Positions 1 through 10,710 of a stretch of 64,000 nt of DNA are shown here, in pieces (position 1 is the first letter of the stretch; every line of letters begins with the position of its first letter). Position numbers and translations under genes: made by a program. This DNA is from Bettongia penicillata ogilbyi. Lineage: Eukaryota; Chordata; Mammalia; Diprotodontia; Potoroidae. The stretch lies in contig JAJHZJ010000601.1 in assembly GCA_023548195.1 (NCBI GenBank), positions 186,001 to 250,000 on the forward strand, written 5' to 3'. Under the pieces are notes generated by a model. It was not told the origin of the DNA. It worked only from the letters and a program-made list of their open reading frames with translations, and did no database searches.

Positions 1-905
1 CCAGTTTTTCCTCCACCTGTCTAACTTGATTTTCAAAATCCCATTTGAGCTCTTCCATGGCCTGAGCCCACCGGACATCCACCAGGGATGTCTGGGATAC
101 AGATGCCCCGACCTCCACATCTTTCCCTGATGGTAAAAATTTTCCTTGTCATCAGAAATGGAAGGCGGGAACATCTGTTCCCCAAGAAAGTAGCTTTCTA
201 TGGTCTTATTTCTCTTCCCTTTTCTGGGCGTTTTCCCAGCCAGTTACTTGACTTCTGAGATTCTTTTCCACCCCCGCCTAGATCCGCCCAGCTAGTGCTT
301 GGCATCTGAGATTCAAATGCTGCTCCCCAGCCTCAGGGCTTTCAGTGGTGGGCTGGGCTGCTGTTCACGGTAAGATTAAATCATGTTCTCAGATGGGGGC
401 AGGTCCGCCTCCCAGGCTCAATTCCCTCACGGGGTTTATGAAAAGACCTTCTGTTATGGCCCTGAGCTCCTGCCTACTCTGGGGGTCCCGTGCTGCACTT
501 GCCTCTGCTGCTGTCTCCGCCACTGCCTCCCGAGGGGGCCTGAGTGACCGAGACACCCCACTCCCCTCTCGGTCAGCCCAGTAGTCTCTCTCACTGACCT
601 GTAGTGCCTGTAGGTGGAGCTACCTTCATGGCCGCTGGAGGTTCCTTCCCTGAAGCCTGCTCAGATCTACTCCTTTGGGGCTGCACGGCCAGGGCAGCTC
701 ATGGCTGGCCTCTGCTGTCCAGTGCACGATGGACCTTTGGGGTCGCTCCCTGGAACGGAAATCTCCTCCACTGAGTTGCTCCGCGGATTGCACTGCTCCA
801 GAATTTGTGGTGAGTTCTTTTTACAGGAAATTTGTGGGCTGTGGATTCGGAGCTAGCATACGTGAGTCTTTCTACTCTGCCATCTTGACTCCTCCCCCTT
901 TCTCC
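1..905 (-). mobile_element. HAL1 (ORF1-only LINE-1), 5' portion, cut by window edge
   Basis: This is the 5' end of a minus-strand HAL1 element. Its 5' terminus lies near 900, where the complement reads as the GGAGTCAAGATGGCAGAGTAG type start seen in other copies here. The 5' UTR runs down to about 230 and the ORF1 start codon is near 228, after which the N-terminal ORF1 sequence runs off the left edge. It aligns by eye, block for block, with the complete copy at 26745-29664. The 5' UTR holds only one copy of the roughly 71-bp module (around 389-460) that is present three times in that copy. The small open frames at 345-953 are by-products of this GC-richer 5' UTR and not genes. Confidence 0.85.
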
Positions 906-1884
906 TTCTTCCTTGACAAGGATCATGACATCAGAGAAGTAATGCCATGACATGCAAATGTAATAGGTTTAAGGGAGGGAGTACTGGAGGAAGTCACAAG
1001 CCTCTCTTGCTCCTTCAAGATTATCTGAGTCTAGTGGCAAGTTATAGATCAGGACAATGGGGGATGGCCCTCAATCCAAGAGAAGACGTTAGTCTTTTTA
1101 AACTAAGTTCTTAAGGAAGAACGGACTGGGTTTATAGGTGGCTCCTTCTGGAATTTTCTCTTCCTTCTTCTACCCTCCACCCAGGAGAGAAAATATGTTG
1201 TTCCTTTTTAGTCATCACAGACTCCACTGCAGTTTCCCTCAATGAGAAAAGACTTCAGGAAGAACTTTAATGAGGTTCACTGGAGAAAGAATTGTACATA
1301 CTGACCCAAACAGAAGTATATGAAATCATGAAATTTGAAAAGAAAATGTAACTTCCTAGTGATTTAGTGTGAAATGTGTTTAAAAAAATAAATTACCGAC
1401 AATATTCTTTTTCTAAATCCTACACTTTTGTTCAGGATAAGTGCTGCACCCAAATCTTACAATATGTTTTACCTTGTTCTGATTAGAAAACAGAATCTCC
1501 TCATTAATATAACTTTCATTACTACAATATTTGAAAACATTTAATTTCGATAAAAAAACCAGGATTTTCCAACTTCATTTTCATGTCTATTTAAAAGGAA
1601 TAGGTGACGAACCTGTTCCTCACTTGTAGTGCATCTTAGTTGTCCTCAGTCTCTATGAGTGAAAACAGCTACAGAGAATTCTCTCTCCCAGTGGTATCCT
1701 TATAAGTGGTAAAGTGGTCCAAGGAGAAGTTCTATTTTGTTTTCTTTTGTATTTAATCTCTAATATCACCTTTTAAAAAGATTGTTTCAGTGAAATGGAA
1801 AAACATGTTCTTTGTTTTAAGACTGTTATAAGAATTTCAGTATGAAAAATATGTGAATAATTGCTGACATTCAGATAGAGTTCA

Positions 1885-2110
1885 TAAATATCACCTCATT
1901 AAAGCTGTACAGCAATCCTCTTAGATAACTAGAATATGTGTGTATGTATGTGTATGTGTGTGAGTGTGTGTGTATAAACTCTCTTTTACAGATAAAGAAA
2001 CTTAGGTTCAAAAGGTTTAAGTAGTAGCCCCTGAATGTCACATATAAAAGTGGAAGGAAGTCTTTCTGACAAGTCCAATACTCTGCATGTTGCCACCTGC
2101 ACTAGACTTC
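1885..2110 (-). repeat. MIR SINE (minus), unit 0 copy
   Basis: The complement follows the mammalian MIR layout: a core, then the 'cctcagtttcctcatctgtaaaa' type stretch, then an 'agggttgttgtgaggatta' type 3' half. The element is interrupted at 1930-1972 by a TG/TATG microsatellite. The same MIR, in the same orientation and flanks, occurs in four other units at 13870-14085, 23148-23435, 45755-45965 and 55480-55805. It therefore pre-dates the duplication. Confidence 0.75.
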
Positions 2111-2140
2111 TTCTGAACTCATGAAAATCCAGTTAACTAA

Positions 2141-2152
2141 TATCATCATCTA

Positions 2153-2194
<42 letters not shown>

Positions 2195-2195
2195 T
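2141..2195. repeat. (TCA)n microsatellite
   Basis: An uninterrupted TCA tract of roughly 13 repeats. It lies about 30 bp past the minus MIR. The same position carries TCA tracts in unit 1 (14105-14163), unit 2 (23461-23490, decayed) and unit 4 (55843-55885). Confidence 0.95.
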
Positions 2196-2475
2196 GCTAT
2201 GTAGCAGCATCAATAATATCCACATTACCTTTTTCCTCATCCTCAAATACACATCTCCCTGACAATTACTCCTATGTTCATCCAATTGAAAGGGCATTGT
2301 ATTAAATGTATAGAAATATTAGTCCCAGAGTGCTACTATATTTAAGGTATTTGTTAAAGTCATACTGAAAATGTATGGGAAGTAAGTATACTGTTTCTGG
2401 GCATTGATGGAATCTGGGATCAAACAAAGAGAAACCAACGGTGCACATTGATTTGAAAGTCCACATTAATGGAAT

Positions 2476-2920
2476 AAAAGATTGAATAAGCATCTACTAT
2501 GTACCAGGTAATCTGAAAAATGGTGGGAATACACGCAAAAAAGAAGAAAGGCAAGAGAGAATTCTAAAGGACCTTACAATCTGCTGATGGAGGCAACCTG
2601 TAAGCAAATATGTTCAAAGACAGGTGTACACAGAACAGTTAGGAAATGATTATTATAGGAAAACATTGGAATTAAAGTATTTAGAAAGACTTCTTTTGCA
2701 AAGTAGGAATTCAACTGTCACTTAAAGGAAGCCAGGGAGATTAGTAGGCAAAGTATTACAGCAAGAGTGGTCCAGATACAGGGGGATTGCCAGAAAGATT
2801 GCCCAGAATTGAGAGATGGAGTGTCCTGTTTTTGTAGAATAGCCACCATGCCTGTGGCATTGAATTGAAGAACACAGGTAGGGAGTATTCTTTACAGAGA
2901 CCGAACAGTTAGAAGGGAAA
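2476..2920 (+). repeat. Long MIR-like interspersed repeat, unit 0 copy
   Basis: It begins with the 'catctactatgtaccagg' signature and continues through 'ccttacaatctgctgatgg', 'gggacttaaaggaagccagggag' and 'agagatggagtgtc' type blocks. I see the same element at 14470-14930 (unit 1) and 23780-24220 (unit 2). I know this type as a common marsupial repeat but cannot give its library name with certainty. Confidence 0.65.
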
Positions 2921-4019
2921 AAGTAAAAGGTAAAAGTAAAGCTAGTTGCCTGTGTACTAGATGAGAAATATAGACTACACCATATGTATGCATATGTATA
3001 CATACCCATAAGTATGCACACATACACATGTGGAGATATATATTCACACATATGCATGTATGTCCAAACACATGTACATATGTTTATGTTGTCAGTTATC
3101 TTCAAAGACACAGCTATAATTCTATGCTTGATATATTCATGTCTAATATTACGTTTTGTCATAGACTTATATGTGAGGCATGTGTATGATGCCATCTGTA
3201 CCCCTCCCAATAATAGATATTGACCTTTCAAGTTCTCAGTGGAATTTTCTGTGTCTCTGGCCTTCTTCTGTCTAGGATCCCAGGTGATTCTCAGATTTAT
3301 TTACTAGACAATTCATATTTTTTTCAATTATAACACAGTGGAAAATCATCGCAATGTACTTGGTCAAACTCACTGAAAGAAGATCCTGCTTGTTTGTCAA
3401 CTGAATGACCTAAAGCAGGATAGTTGCGCTTTTGCTATGATTTAGTTACAAAATTTTAAATAATAACTTGTTCCCCTCACCAACATAGAACATGTCCTCC
3501 TACGGCAACTATGATTTTCAAACTTTCATTTATTTGTGTATATTCTTTTTAGTTTAGCTCCATACTCTAGAGCTCCCAAAGTCACTGGTAATTTATGGAA
3601 TTTTGAGGCAATTCTGTTTCCACTATTAAGAGCCTGGGAATTCTCTACAAAGTGGGTCCAAAATTATTATACTCCTAGGAAGTTATTGAGCCCCTAGTAT
3701 CTAAAATCAAAGTTCAATGAGAAACACATACTTGAAAATGAACACCTTCACAATACTTTTGAAATACTGAAATGGACAAAAATTTATGCATGACAATTAT
3801 TCAAATTCTAATCAATTATAAACCTGGTAGTGGTTAGATAGCAAAAGAAATTTCTAACAAGGGTACATTTTGTTAAGGTGGACGTCAGTGGTAGGCTGAG
3901 GTCAAGTCGATTTTAGAGGAGAATGGCATATTTTAGGAACTAAGACTTCTGGGATTAGCCATAATGAAAATATAGGACTTACTTTATTGCTTGAACAAAT
4001 TGACTCCTCCGCTGATTGT

Positions 4020-4114
4020 ATCTATATATGATACATATGCATAATGCATATATATATATACACATTATAATTACATATGTGTATGTGTGTATATATATAC
4101 ATATATACTTGTGT

Positions 4115-4155
<41 letters not shown>
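4020..4155. repeat. TA/TG compound microsatellite
   Basis: TATA and TATG tracts lead into a pure TG run at about 4122-4154. The paralogous position in unit 1 (16390-16430) has almost none of this, so the expansion is private to unit 0. Open frames rich in Tyr-Ile or Thr-His that cross it are artefacts. Confidence 0.95.
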
Positions 4156-4156
<1 letters not shown>

Positions 4157-4423
4157 TATCTATATATGGGGAAAGCAGTGGAATAAAGGCAAGAGTGCAA
4201 GTAAGAAGAGAAAGCAGTACATTTTATAACTAAACATTCCAGAATAAAAAGCATCAAAATACGAATTGAAGAATACTAAAGAATCATGAAGAACTGAGTT
4301 TGATAATTCAGTGTTCAATAAAGCCAATAATATAAATTATTTCTTGAGGCATATATTAGACAAAAATCCAGGGAGCACTCCAAAGTTGTTTGGCAGAAAT
4401 TAGAAGTAGACAAAAATATCATA

Positions 4424-4680
4424 CAGAGGCAGCTACACATTTGATAGAGCAGCAAGGCTCGAATCAAGGAGATCTGAGTTCAAATCAAGCCTCGGATATC
4501 TACTACGTTAGCGTGAGAAAGTCTCTTATCTTTCACCTCTATTTCATTATGCATAAAAAAGCATTAATGACAAATTTTACCTTCTCACATTGTTGTGAGG
4601 AACAGAAGAGATAATATTGTATACCACTTAGGAGACGGTCAGGCACACAGTAAGCTGTATTTAAATGTTATTATTATTAT
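4424..4680 (+). repeat. Marsupial tRNA-headed SINE (plus), unit 0 copy
   Basis: It carries the head (gcagctacac...atagagcag), the 'ctgagttcaaat' core, a 'ttgttgtgagga' stretch and a 'gtaagctgtatttaaatgttattattatt' tail. The SINE sits at the same place after a 'ggcagaaattag' flank in unit 2 (30599-30728) and after a related flank in unit 3 (48815-49095). It was therefore present before those units duplicated. Confidence 0.75.
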
Positions 4681-5655
4681 AACTAAAATGACAATGTCCA
4701 AAATATTGAAAGGAACACCATGAAACAAGAACAGAAGAAAATCAGGTCTTTACCATAAACATATCTGACAACAAAGCAATCAACAGCTATTTATAAAGGA
4801 AGGACTCCATGACCTACACTGTGATAGACACTAGGCATATAAAAACAATAATGAGAAAACGAATCAATGAGATTCATATCAACCTCACATAGTATTTTAA
4901 TCTAGAAATTCATACTTCTAAGGCCAACCTTCTATCTATGATAAGGCAATCATTGTATATTGTCTTCCATTTCCACTCAGAGGTGCCAAATAACTGTTGT
5001 AGAGAAAGCATACTTTTTTTCCCCAAGGATCCTGCAAGGTCCTTGGATAGGGATCCAAAAACAATGGATTCTCTGGGCTTGTCCAGTAAATACATGTGCA
5101 AGATGGTGATATTGCTAAAATATTTAGTATTATTGATATTTGATATTACTATTTGATATTGATATTACTAAATATTTTCTATCAATTCAAAAATTTTGCG
5201 TTTGGCATTAATGAATTTCCTTTATGCGCACAATGCAAATACTCAATGACTCAACAAAAACAAAGGGCATCCCCAAAAGGAGTGGGATACTACTAGATTT
5301 GTGGGTTTAGTTTTTTGCCACTACTGTATTCCATATTTCAAAACCATAAAATAGGAATTATAGAAGGATAACTTTTGTAAAATGGTCTTTTTTGACAAAA
5401 ATCTTGAAGGAAAGAAGAGAAAGAAAAAATTATTGATTTAATGTCTATTATAAGACAGTAACTGCTGTAACCACATTATGTAAAATATCTTATTTGTCCA
5501 TAATAATCTTATTATGAAGTGTTATTACGATCTCCTTCTTAAAGGAGATAAAGTTTAAAAAGTTCAGGTAAAGAGAAATTAAATGACTTTCCCAGGGTAG
5601 TACTGAAATGTGTCTGAATTCATATTTGAACAAAGATTTCTTGTTTCCAAGAGTT
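4681..5655 (+). other. Non-coding, unit-0 specific or unalignable
   Basis: AT-rich sequence with no credible coding potential. A MIR-like fragment (a caat...atttataaagg...gacactaggcat pattern) is visible at about 4780-4870. A short direct repeat around 'attgatatttgatatt' lies at 5130-5175. I do not recognise the remainder. Confidence 0.5.
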
Positions 5656-5659
5656 ATCT

Positions 5660-5860
5660 TCCTTAGTTCAAAACTGGTCTCATACTTTCATTAGCTTGGT
5701 GACTTGAACAAATCACTTAACCGTGTTTGCTTCTGTTTCTCATCTGTAAACTGAACAGGAAAAAGAAATGACAAACCACTCCAGTTTCCATGATAGAGAC
5801 ATCCTAAATGAGGTCACAAAGAGAAAAATATGATATAACCTACTGAACAATTTTTTTCTA
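5660..5860 (+). repeat. Marsupial SINE (plus) upstream of OR1
   Basis: It contains the 'cagtttctcatctgtaaa' and 'gaaatgacaaaccactccagt' modules followed by a 'gaggtcacaaagag' tail, typical of marsupial SINEs with the 'ggcaaaccactccagtatc' 3' module. The same SINE sits upstream of OR2 at 19395-19660, so it pre-dates the split of those units. Confidence 0.75.
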
Positions 5861-5879
5861 AAGGCAATATAGGCTGTAC

Positions 5880-6352
5880 AAAAATGTGTGCTTATTTCGG
5901 GGTCCAGTACTGGGACTGATTTACCATCTTTCCCAGATATGCTTCCAAAGAGTCAGGCCCTTCATCTTGTTTATTCAACTTTACATTGTCTTCTAGACAC
6001 TAGCTTTTCTTCATTTTCCCAGGAATTTGATGTGTTACTGGATAAAACAAATTTTTCTGATGAGCTACAAACCTCTTCCAGTTATCTCTGCAATGCCCTT
6101 AAGCTTGTTACAACCAGCACACTATCTACTGCAATCAGGAGGTGGGCAATAGTTAGGGTTTAATAGAAATTTCATGGATTCTTTTTTCACACTAAAGACA
6201 TCAGAACTCAACAGTTTCTTTCAGATGATAATTGTGAAATTAAATTTCTCCATTACTTCAGGGATATTGTTTCATTGGGACCAAGAAACATGTAATAGCT
6301 CCCTCCAGTAGCTTGCAGCAGTGATAGTATGAGCATGTCACAGAGGAGCCAG
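5880..6352 (+). promoter_or_regulatory. Conserved OR1 upstream block with putative 5' non-coding exon and splice donor
   Basis: This non-coding block is conserved with 19690-20165 (OR2), 39100-39285 (OR3) and 49640-49825 (OR4). In each unit it ends at a splice-donor-like site; here it is CCAG|GTGAAC with GT at 6353 (an alternative GTAACA is at 6361). Mammalian OR genes usually have a non-coding 5' exon spliced to a site just before the start codon, and an acceptor-like TTCTCAG ends at 7147. I infer that this is the former 5' exon and perhaps the promoter. No transcription start can be placed. Confidence 0.5.
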
Positions 6353-7147
6353 GTGAACAGGTAACATTGCTATTGCTTTCTGATCTAAGTAGAGCAAATA
6401 TCAAAAAAATTGAATTGAATCTAAGCAGTTGAATTTCAAAATTCAATCAGTATGCCCGATGTGAGGGTGAACGAAGAAATTTAGGGGCCATGTTGTAAAT
6501 TCACTAAACTTAAAACTCTATGAAATGACTCAAAGAATGCCACGATGTGAGAAGACATAGTTCAGAAGAATGACACAAATGATTTTCTGAAACCAATGAA
6601 ATCAAATAGATTTCCCAGAGAACATTAATCGACACTAACAGCCCCAGTAGTCCTTGAGAACTATTCCGTGCAATTGAACATGTGGGGAACAACTTTAATG
6701 TATATATGCATACATATACATAAACACACATATGTACGTATGTGTACATGTATATACATACATATGTGTGTGTGTATAAGAATAATTCAAGTGCCCAAGT
6801 TTTCAGAAGGCTGGCATTAAAACTTCAAATTTCTAGTCCTAGACCCCATTCATAGTCAAGGAAGTCAAATAATTGATCTTAAGTAAGGTAACATAGAAAG
6901 GATTGATAATGTTGTCCTGTCACATACCTTCATGTTAAAGAAATTCTAAATTTATTCCAAATTTTGCCTAATAATACAACCTCTTTGTGAAAAGATGTTA
7001 TTAACGTGTTATGTGATACAATAATTCATACGCATTGTAATTGGGTGGAAAAGTTCTTATTCATCTTATCTAAGACATTTCTACTCACTAACTTCCTCAA
7101 CGACTATGAAACAGTACTCATAGAAAGTTAATTGTCTTTCTTCTCAG
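6353..7147 (+). other. Putative 5'-UTR intron of OR1 pseudogene
   Basis: The interval between the donor-like and acceptor-like sites is about 0.8 kb. It contains a TATG microsatellite at 6699-6778. It shows no coding signal. The homologous gap is about 0.46 kb in OR4 and 2.5 kb in OR3, where a retrocopy has inserted. Confidence 0.4.
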
Positions 7148-7161
7148 ATTATCCTCCTTGA

Positions 7162-8121
7162 ATGGAAGAGATGACTAAGTTGAATGAAACCCCGGGGATC
7201 CAGGTAACTGAATTCATTCTCATGGGTCTCACAAACTGTCGTGAGTTGCAGGATCCCCTCCCCCTCTTTTTTTGTGTTTTTCCTCAACTACACGGCCACA
7301 GCTGTGGGGAATCTAGGTCTGATCATCTTAATGAGTGTGGATTCCCACCTCTAAAGCCCCATGTATTTTTTTCTCAGGCATCTAGCGTTTGTTGCTCTTG
7401 GTTATTCTATAGCTATTGGTCCAAAAATACTAATCAGTTTCATAGTTGAAAAGAATACTATTTCACTCTATGGATGTGTAACATAGCTATTTTTTTTGTT
7501 GCAATGTTTATTGCCAGTGAACTTTTCATCATATCAGTTATGGTCTATGACCACCATGTGGCGATCTCTAAACCCCTCCTCTACATGGTCATCATGTCAA
7601 GAATGATATGATGAGTCAGTGACTATTCCATATGTCTCTTGCACAATAGTATCCCTATTGCTAATATTCAAAGTTTTAAAATCATTTTTCTGTAAATTAA
7701 ATACATTCAATCATTTTTACTGTAACAGTATTCCTCTAACGTCCATTTTATGCTCAGACACAAATGAAACCGAATTAATTGCTATGACCTGTGCTGCATT
7801 TAGTTCGTTTCTTTTTTTCCTCATTATTATCCTTATCTCTTACATGATCATTCTTGTTGCCATTCTTAGGATAAATTCTTCAGAGGGGAGGCACAAAGTT
7901 TTCTCCATCTGTGGCTCTCACCTCACTGGTGTGGTTATATTCTATGGGACACTTCTCTTCATGTACGTGCAGCCCCATTCTAACCTCTCGTTTAATATAT
8001 AGACAAGATGGCCTCTGTGTTTTATACCCTGGTCATACCCATGCTCAACCCATTGATCTACAGTTTGAGAAACAAAGAGGTGAAAGGTGCCTTGAGGGGA
8101 CTCATTCACAAATTGATATAA
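7162..8121 (+). pseudogene. Olfactory receptor pseudogene OR1 (class II)
   Basis: This was a seven-transmembrane odorant receptor of the family 5/8-like class II type, judged from the general motif pattern; the subfamily is uncertain. The start ATG at 7162 lies 15 nt after an acceptor-like CAG. Recognisable segments are the N-terminus (ETPGIQVTEFILMGLT), TM2 ([12 protein letters not shown] in another frame), TM3 (MVYDHHVAIS, replacing MAYDRYVAIC), TM6 ([19 protein letters not shown]) and TM7 ([15 protein letters not shown] in a shifted frame). Lesions: a homopolymer frameshift near 7262-7273; TAG at 7484-7486; tandem TGA TGA at 7609-7614; and a 2-bp insertion near 7998-8003 that creates another stop. 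Total length matches a normal OR of about 315 codons. Several independent lesions mean it is not functional. Confidence 0.93.
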
Positions 8122-9325
8122 CCATTCTCTTCAATATTCCCAGCAGTGTTTGATTCAATTGTATTATTACAAGTAATAAATTTCTTGAATTATTAATCAA
8201 ATTTGTTTTCCCAGGTTTCCTCAATTTTGTGTAAAGATATCTTTACCAATATCCAATCAGAGAATTACTTTTATTTGTTTCTAATTGTCAACCTTCTAAG
8301 AATCATAGTTTCATGCAACTATGTATTGAAGAGAGCAAAGAGAGGAGTTAGAGCATACTACCTCTATTAAATTCTGTGTTTTATTTACCCACATGTTGAA
8401 CATCTTACCATTGGGTGAAGTTTTCTTGCTTGAAAAAAATCAATCCATTTATAAGCATTTAGAAAGTTCTACACCCATGCCCTGTCCAAGGCATGGGGCA
8501 CACACAGATGAATAAAAAAAAATTGTTCTTTTCATCGAGGTATTTATATTATGCTAGGGAAAAGACATCGGTCAGAGTTTTATTACCTTCCTTTATGGCC
8601 ATTCTACTTTTAAATACTTCTAATTGTTTATCTTTATAAGAAGTTTATTCTTGCCATATCTTCAACATCCCTTCCTTACCTTCAATCCATTCCCTCTGAT
8701 GTCTTTGGCAACCAAGAACAAATCTATTCCTTCTTCTTTGTGGTAATTATTCCAACATAAGAGGAATGCTTCCATCTCCTCTGCTCCCTTCGGACATAAT
8801 TCTCCCATTCTTGTGTAGAGGGGAAAGCGACAATGACTAACAGAACATGTCCCAAAAGTTTTGGAGAAATTTTAAGTTTCTAAAGCTTAAGATGAATTAC
8901 AACCTTCAGGGCACTCTCTACTGTGACAGTACCTGTATTCACATATCAAGTCTGTTATCTGTGTCCTATGATATTATGGGTCACATTTTTATAGTATCTG
9001 ACTCTTCCTCATCTGTAAAATATTCTGGTTTGATGAGATAAATTTTAAGGTCCCTTTAATTTCAAAATATATGATGCCATGAACCCATTCTTTGCGGTAA
9101 CAAAATAGTGCCATCCCTCATAAGTCATGTGCTCTTATTTCTTTGATGTTGAAACTGCCTCCCTCTGATTTCCCAGTAACTTAACAGTGTTAACTGAACT
9201 CAGTCACTGAAAACTGAGCATAGTATTCCATATGCTGTCTGCATAAGACAAAATGAAACCAGACTATCATGACTTATGTTTGTACATCATGACTTTCTTA
9301 ATGTAATTGATCTTAGCTTTCTTTG
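8122..9325 (+). repeat. OR1 downstream block
   Basis: Non-coding block aligned with the sequence after OR2 (21394-22000), OR3 (42741-44000) and OR4 (51244-52400). It includes a MIR-like fragment near 8440-8570 (a 'cattt...gaaagttctac...ccaaggcatgggg' pattern) that is repeated at 21715-21845, 43060-43190 and 51560-51680. I see no coding sequence. Confidence 0.65.
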
Positions 9326-9329
9326 TTGA

Positions 9330-9605
9330 TACATAATATACTACACTCATATTAGAATTGTTGTTTTCATTCTTTTTTTCAGTCATTACTAATTCTTTGT
9401 GATGCCATTTGAGGTTTACTTGGCAAAGATACTGGAGTGGCTTGCTATTTCTTTTCCAGTTCATTTTCCAGATGAGGAAACTAAAGAGAAAAAAAACTGC
9501 TTCGTGTAGAGTCACACAACTTATAAGTGTGTGACATCAGATTTGAATTCAGGAATCTGAGTCTTCCTGATTCTAGATGTGGCACTCTATACACTGAACC
9601 ACATA
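9330..9605 (-). repeat. Marsupial SINE (minus) downstream of OR1
   Basis: The complement reads head, 'tgaattcaaat' core, 'tttcctcatctggaaaatgaac' and 'ggaaaagaaatagcaagccactccagtatctttgccaag' modules, then a 'gactgaaaaa' tail. The paralogous SINE lies at 44005-44270 after OR3, in the same orientation and context. Confidence 0.75.
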
Positions 9606-10705
9606 CTCACCCTAGTTTAGATGACATTAGAAGTCACCTGTTCAAGGTCTTCATTTGATGGTGGAATCCAATAGAAAACTCCAGGTATTTTTCTGAGTCA
9701 TGCCTTGTTGTTTGGGTGAACAAACTCCAAAAACTAATATCAGTTTAGAAACGTATTTGTTTCATCCTTTGGTAGTGGACAGTCAGCAGAAAAGTGTGGC
9801 CTTATCTTGTCTATGTTCTGGAAGATTTATATTACGTAAGATTTAGGCAAGTTTGACCACTCAGAAACCGCATAATTCCATAACATAAAGGAACTCAAAA
9901 GACAAGCTTGGGTAGACACAGCAAAAGTCCTGCACTTGAAAACATGATTGTTTTCAGTGAATTCCAGACTGGGGAATAGGAGGCAGGGAACAAAAAGTAC
10001 CTCGTAGCCAACTCCAGCATTTCTAGAGAGTTGTTGTTGTAAGGTGGGATTTTTGGCGTGTACAATCTATAATTGCATAAGGATGAAATTAAACATTACG
10101 ATATATATATATATATAGTTTACATATACATATATGTGTATGTATGTATGCATGCATGTATGTATTTCTCTTCCTGAGGAATGTACTTCATTTTCCCCAA
10201 AGCCTAAAAACCTACACTTTTCTTAGTGTTTATTTAAGTTGTGTTTTATATAAAAAATAATTCAAATATAAGTCTTTACATTGATCCCAACTGAATCCCT
10301 TTATACTGTTAATCTCATTTCAAGGCATCAGAGACTAAAGAACTGCCAGGAAAAAGTTCTTGGCCTGGATGGGGAAAGAAACCTAGAGACATGACCTCCC
10401 AAGAGGTGCTACTGGTTAATTAGGTAAGAAAGCACCTTGTCGATCATCCTTTTCTGGGGGTGGGGGAGGAATTTTCTCTTCCTTCTTCCCACCTCCATCC
10501 AAGGAAGAAGACATATTGTTCCATTGTATTCATCATCACAGGCTCTCCTGCACTTGTCCTTAACGAGAAAGGACTTGAGGAAGAATTCTAATGAGGTTCA
10601 CTGGGGAAAGAACTGCACCTACTCCCATAAATAGGAGTGTATGAAGTCATGAGGTATGAAGGCAATATGTAATTCCTTAGTGAACTGGTGTGAAATGTGT
10701 CTTTT
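9606..10705 (+). repeat. Inter-unit non-coding block with TA/TATG microsatellite
   Basis: Part of the duplicated unit. 9940-10440 aligns with about 44600-45010 and 22000-22200. 10437-10700 aligns with 1140-1380, 22370-22620 and 45030-45270. A TA then TATG tract lies at 10100-10165. No coding potential is supported. Confidence 0.6.
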
Positions 10706-10710
10706 AAAAA

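Larger units (their letters stand above)
953..4420 (+). repeat. Segmental-duplication unit 0: MIR block to SINE
   Basis: This is non-coding sequence belonging to the tandem OR duplication. 953-2130 aligns with 22200-23440 (unit 2) and, in part, with 10437-10700 plus 13370-14090 (unit 1), 45040-45965 (unit 3) and 54840-55810 (unit 4). 3090-3990 aligns with 15420-16360 (unit 1). 4240-4420 aligns with 16515-16690 and 30430-30599. Within it are a minus-strand MIR, a long MIR-like repeat and several microsatellites, listed separately. No coding sequence is supported. Confidence 0.75.

Noticed and set aside
2722..3231. 169-codon minus frame in unit 0
   Set aside because: It crosses the long MIR-like repeat and CATA-rich sequence. 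The paralogous region in unit 1 has no matching frame and no domain is recognisable.
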